Source: Planctomycetales bacterium
Lineage (GTDB): Bacteria; Planctomycetota; SBBH01
Length of the DNA: 16,392 nucleotides
Reading direction: 5' to 3'
Assembly: GCA_005239795.1 (NCBI GenBank)
Contig: SBBH01000255.1
Span: 1 to 16,392, forward strand
Each line of letters begins with the position of its first letter. Positions within the stretch are counted from its first letter, which is position 1. Under the pieces are notes generated by a model. It did not search any database and was not told the DNA's origin. It saw only the letters and a program-made list of their open reading frames with translations. Positions 13,765 to 16,392 of the stretch are shown here, piece after piece. The position numbers and the translations under genes are program-made.

Positions 13765-14661
13765 TTATACCCGCGCACTACGGCTCCAGGTCTGGACGTA
13801 TCGGTTCGTGAACTCCGCGATAGCGCCAGCGATGTCGACACCGGTCGTGCGTTCGATCCCCTCCAGGCCCGGCGTGGGATTCACCTCCATCACGGCCGGT
13901 CCTTCGCGCGTCTCCAGCATGTCGACGCCGGCGATGTGTAAGCCCAGCGCCTGTGTGGCGCTGACGGCGGCATTGCGGTACTCGGGTTTCAGGCGCTGGA
14001 CCGCCTCCCCCCGCCCGCCGCGGTGGATGTTGGAACGGAATTCCCCTCTTTTGGCACGGCGGCGCATGGCGGCCACCACCTCGGTCCCCACGACGATCGC
14101 GCGGATGTCCCGGCCGCGCGACTCCGACACGAACTGTTGGATCAAGATGTTCTGCCCCAGGCTCCAGAGGGTGTCCAGGACCGACTCGGCCGCCTGGGAC
14201 GATTCAGCGAGCATCACACCGACCCCTTGCGTTCCCTGCAGAAGCTTGAGGACGACGGGAGCCCCTCCGATCCGCTGGATCATTTTGTCGATCCCGGCCG
14301 GGTCGCGCGTCATCAAGGTCTTGGGGATCGGGATGCCGTTGCGTGTCAGGATCTGGAGCGCGCGCAGTTTGTCGCGGGCCCGCTGGAATGCCGCGTTGAT
14401 GACGGGAATATCCTGCAGGGTGAACTGGTTTAAGACCGCCAGGCCGTATTCCGTGACCGACGCCCCGATCCGGGGCACCACCACCGCCGGCTTGACGAGC
14501 GGCTTGCCGTGCCAGAGGACCTGGGCCTCCTGGCCGTCGAAGAGGAGATTGCACTCCAGGGGATCGACGATCTGGGTTGACATCCGCTTCTTGCGGAAGG
14601 CGCCGATCAGCCGCTGTGTCGAATAGAGTTGAGAGCCGCGGGATAGGATCAGGACGCGCAT
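13765..14661 (-). CDS. rimK: RimK-type ATP-grasp ligase (ribosomal protein S6-glutamate ligase family)
   Basis: RimK enzymes add glutamate residues to the C-terminus of ribosomal protein S6 or related acceptors, using ATP. The 298-aa product starts MRVLILSRGSQLYSTQRL, as family members do. Hallmarks are VVPRIGASVTEYGLAVLNQF, IPVINAAFQRARDKLRALQIL, the ATP-grasp phosphate loop LLQGTQGVGVMLA, FVSESRGRDIRAIVVG, MRRRAKRGEFRSNIHRGG and the metal-binding DMLETREGPAVMEVNPTPGLEG. All key acidic and Asn residues at the C-terminal active site are visible. An upstream TTG at 14700 would add 13 residues that do not look conserved, so ATG 14661 is chosen. It is transcribed toward ptsH and away from transketolase, with 58 bases to the latter's stop. 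Specificity for S6 rather than another acceptor is not certain. Confidence 0.92.
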   Translation of the reverse strand: MRVLILSRGSQLYSTQRLIGAFRKKRMSTQIVDPLECNLLFDGQEAQVLWHGKPLVKPAVVVPRIGASVTEYGLAVLNQFTLQDIPVINAAFQRARDKLRALQILTRNGIPIPKTLMTRDPAGIDKMIQRIGGAPVVLKLLQGTQGVGVMLAESSQAAESVLDTLWSLGQNILIQQFVSESRGRDIRAIVVGTEVVAAMRRRAKRGEFRSNIHRGGRGEAVQRLKPEYRNAAVSATQALGLHIAGVDMLETREGPAVMEVNPTPGLEGIERTTGVDIAGAIAEFTNRYVQTWSRSARV

Positions 14662-14719
14662 AAGGAGCGAGGATTCTACCTCGCTTATAGACGATGGCAA
14701 CTTACAGGGTCTAGGGGAT

Positions 14720-16392
14720 TTATGACGATTTTATCATGCAGGGGGATTCAGCGTCGAGCCAGATTTCGATCTGGGCGACGACTTTTTCAAGCGTGAAGCC
14801 GAACTTCTGGGCGAGCACCGGGTACGGGGCCGAGGCGCCGAAGCGGTCAATACCGATCGCAAGGCCGTCGAGCCCCACATAACGGGCCCATCCTTGCGTG
14901 GCCCCTGCCTCGATCGAAACGCGCTGGCGGCACCCTGGTGGCAGGACCTTTTCGCGGTAGGCCTTCTCCTGCCGGTCGAAGATCGACGTGCTCGGCATGC
15001 TGACGACGCGCACCTTGAGCCGGCGTGATTTTTGCATTTCCAGCGCTTCCTTGGCGGCCAGGGCCAGCTGGAGCTCCGAGCCGGTGCCGATCAGGATGAG
15101 GTCTGGGTTTTCCCCTCCCCCCGGCGCATCGGCCAGGACATACCCCCCCCGTGCTGCGCCAGAAAGGTCCGGATGCTTCACCAAATCGATCGCCGGAAGG
15201 TTCTGGCGCGTCAGGACGAGGGCTGTCGGGCCGTTCGTATTCCGGAGCGCCGCGGCCCAGGCATAGGCGGTCTCTCGGGCATCGGCGGGCCGGATCACCG
15301 TGAGATTGGGAATGGCGCGCAGGGCCCAAAGATGCTCGATCGGCTCATGCGTGGGGCCGTCCTCCCCCACGAAGATGCTGTCGTGCGTAAAGACGTAGAT
15401 GACCGGAAGTTTCATCAGGGCCGCCAGGCGGATCGATGGCCGCATGTAATCGGTGAAAACAAGAAAGGTCGATCCGTACGGCCTTATCCCGCCGTGCAGG
15501 CACAGGCCGTTCAGGATCGATCCCATGCCGTGCTCCCGAACGCCAAAGTGGATGTTGCGGCCGTCGAATTTTTCACGGGCGATGTCGGCGGCTCCCGTGA
15601 TCGTTGTCTTGACGGAGACAGCCAAGTCCGCTGATCCACCAGCCAGGCCTGGCAGGAGTTCGGCCGCTGCCTGGAGCGCCCTCCCCCCTGCCACACGCGT
15701 CGCGACGCTCGCGTCGCTTCCGACCGCTTTTAAGAACCGCGCGTCGAGATCTGGAGGAAGTTCCGGCGCGAAAAGCCTTGTCCAAAGGTTTTTTAGTTCG
15801 GGGGCCTCTTTTTGGAGTTTTGCGAGGCGCGCCTGCCATGCCTCGTAGACGGGGCGGAGCGCGGCGGCCCTGGCTCGAAAAAGCTCCCGGACCTCCTCTG
15901 GAACGTGAAAAAGAGGCGACAGGGGCCAGCCAACCGTTTGCTTTGTCTTCGCGACCTCATCCGGGCCGAAGGGGTCGCTGTGCGCCTTGCGGGTCCCCTG
16001 CCGGGCAGGGTTTCCTTTTCCGATGACGGTCCGCCCCATGATGAGTGTCGGCCGCGCGCGTTCGCCAATCCCCTCCTGGAGGGCCTGTCGGATTGCGCCA
16101 TGGTCGTGTCCGTCGATCGGAAGGACTTGCCAGCCATACCCTTCGAACCGTTTTTGGACATCCTCGCTGAAGGCGAGGTCCGTCTTCCCGTCGATCGTCA
16201 CTTTGTTGTCGTCGTAGAAATAAATAAGGTTTCCCAGTCCCCAATGGGCGGCCAAGGAGGCTGCCTCGGAGGCCACCCCTTCCATGAGATCCCCGTCGGA
16301 GACGATCCCGAAGATCCTGTGGTCGAACAACCCCTCCCCCGCCCCGGCGAAGCGGGCGGCCAGCATCCTGGCCGCCAAGGCCATACCGACCC
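14720..16392 (-). CDS. tkt: transketolase (5' end beyond the window)
   Basis: Transketolase moves two-carbon units between sugar phosphates in the pentose phosphate pathway with thiamine diphosphate. The window holds about 557 C-terminal residues of a protein normally about 660 long; the frame runs through the right edge, where it reads VGMALAARML. Visible motifs are the cofactor-binding SDGDLMEGVASEAASLAAHW with YDDNKVTIDG, the Pyr domain with VREHGMGSILNGL, DYMRPSIRLAALM and EDGPTHEPIEHL, and the C-terminal GATQGWARYVG and IDRFGASAPYPVLAQKFGFT. The stop TAA is at 14720-14722. The true start lies outside the window. It is probably the first gene in a run with rimK and ptsHI on the same strand. 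Confidence 0.95.
   Translation of the reverse strand, partial: VGMALAARMLAARFAGAGEGLFDHRIFGIVSDGDLMEGVASEAASLAAHWGLGNLIYFYDDNKVTIDGKTDLAFSEDVQKRFEGYGWQVLPIDGHDHGAIRQALQEGIGERARPTLIMGRTVIGKGNPARQGTRKAHSDPFGPDEVAKTKQTVGWPLSPLFHVPEEVRELFRARAAALRPVYEAWQARLAKLQKEAPELKNLWTRLFAPELPPDLDARFLKAVGSDASVATRVAGGRALQAAAELLPGLAGGSADLAVSVKTTITGAADIAREKFDGRNIHFGVREHGMGSILNGLCLHGGIRPYGSTFLVFTDYMRPSIRLAALMKLPVIYVFTHDSIFVGEDGPTHEPIEHLWALRAIPNLTVIRPADARETAYAWAAALRNTNGPTALVLTRQNLPAIDLVKHPDLSGAARGGYVLADAPGGGENPDLILIGTGSELQLALAAKEALEMQKSRRLKVRVVSMPSTSIFDRQEKAYREKVLPPGCRQRVSIEAGATQGWARYVGLDGLAIGIDRFGASAPYPVLAQKFGFTLEKVVAQIEIWLDAESPCMIKSS

Overview
The window is GC-rich, densely coded bacterial DNA with genes on both strands. 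It looks chromosomal: transketolase, ptsI/ptsH, rimK, a P5C dehydrogenase and selD are all core genes, and no phage, IS or CRISPR signal was seen. Signal peptides, a lipobox lipoprotein and short PTS proteins without sugar permeases suggest a Gram-negative, environmental lineage (Nitrospirota, Methylomirabilota or deltaproteobacteria-like). This placement is inference only.

Layout. 1-580: the end of a possible upstream gene, a terminator-like hairpin and an unrecognised fragmentary reading frame. 652-1761 (-): AAA_14/DUF4143 ATPase. 1853-1921: a perfect 14-bp inverted repeat. 1924-3876 (-): Ski2/Mtr4-type RNA helicase. Diverging from it at 3940-5007 (+) is selD. 5145-5417 (+): two tiny, very basic proteins absent from a simple long-ORF view. 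5440-5919 (+): a peptidoglycan-binding lipoprotein, followed by a strong terminator. 6093-8427 (+): a set of three exported proteins, each interrupted by one in-frame UGA. 8775-10322 (+): P5C dehydrogenase. 10329-16392 (-): a secreted protein, a sugar-phosphate nucleotidyltransferase, EI, HPr, RimK and a right-truncated transketolase.

The main result is a selenoprotein neighbourhood. SelD itself carries UGA (Sec) at its catalytic position. About 1-3.5 kb downstream on the same strand are a small exported protein and two tandem paralogous exported beta-propeller-like proteins. In all three the frame continues past a UGA that lies in a Gly-UGA-Gly context, and a hairpin with G in the first two loop positions follows at the spacing expected for a bacterial SECIS. 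The two paralogues carry the UGA at the same aligned position, and their sequence stays homologous after it to a shared C-terminus. Reading through the first paralogue ends exactly in a 4-bp overlap with the GTG start of the second. UGA also serves as an ordinary stop elsewhere in the window, so global reassignment is unlikely. I do not recognise any of the three as a described selenoprotein family. SelD would make the selenophosphate used to load the tRNA that decodes these UGAs. selA, selB and selC are not in the window.
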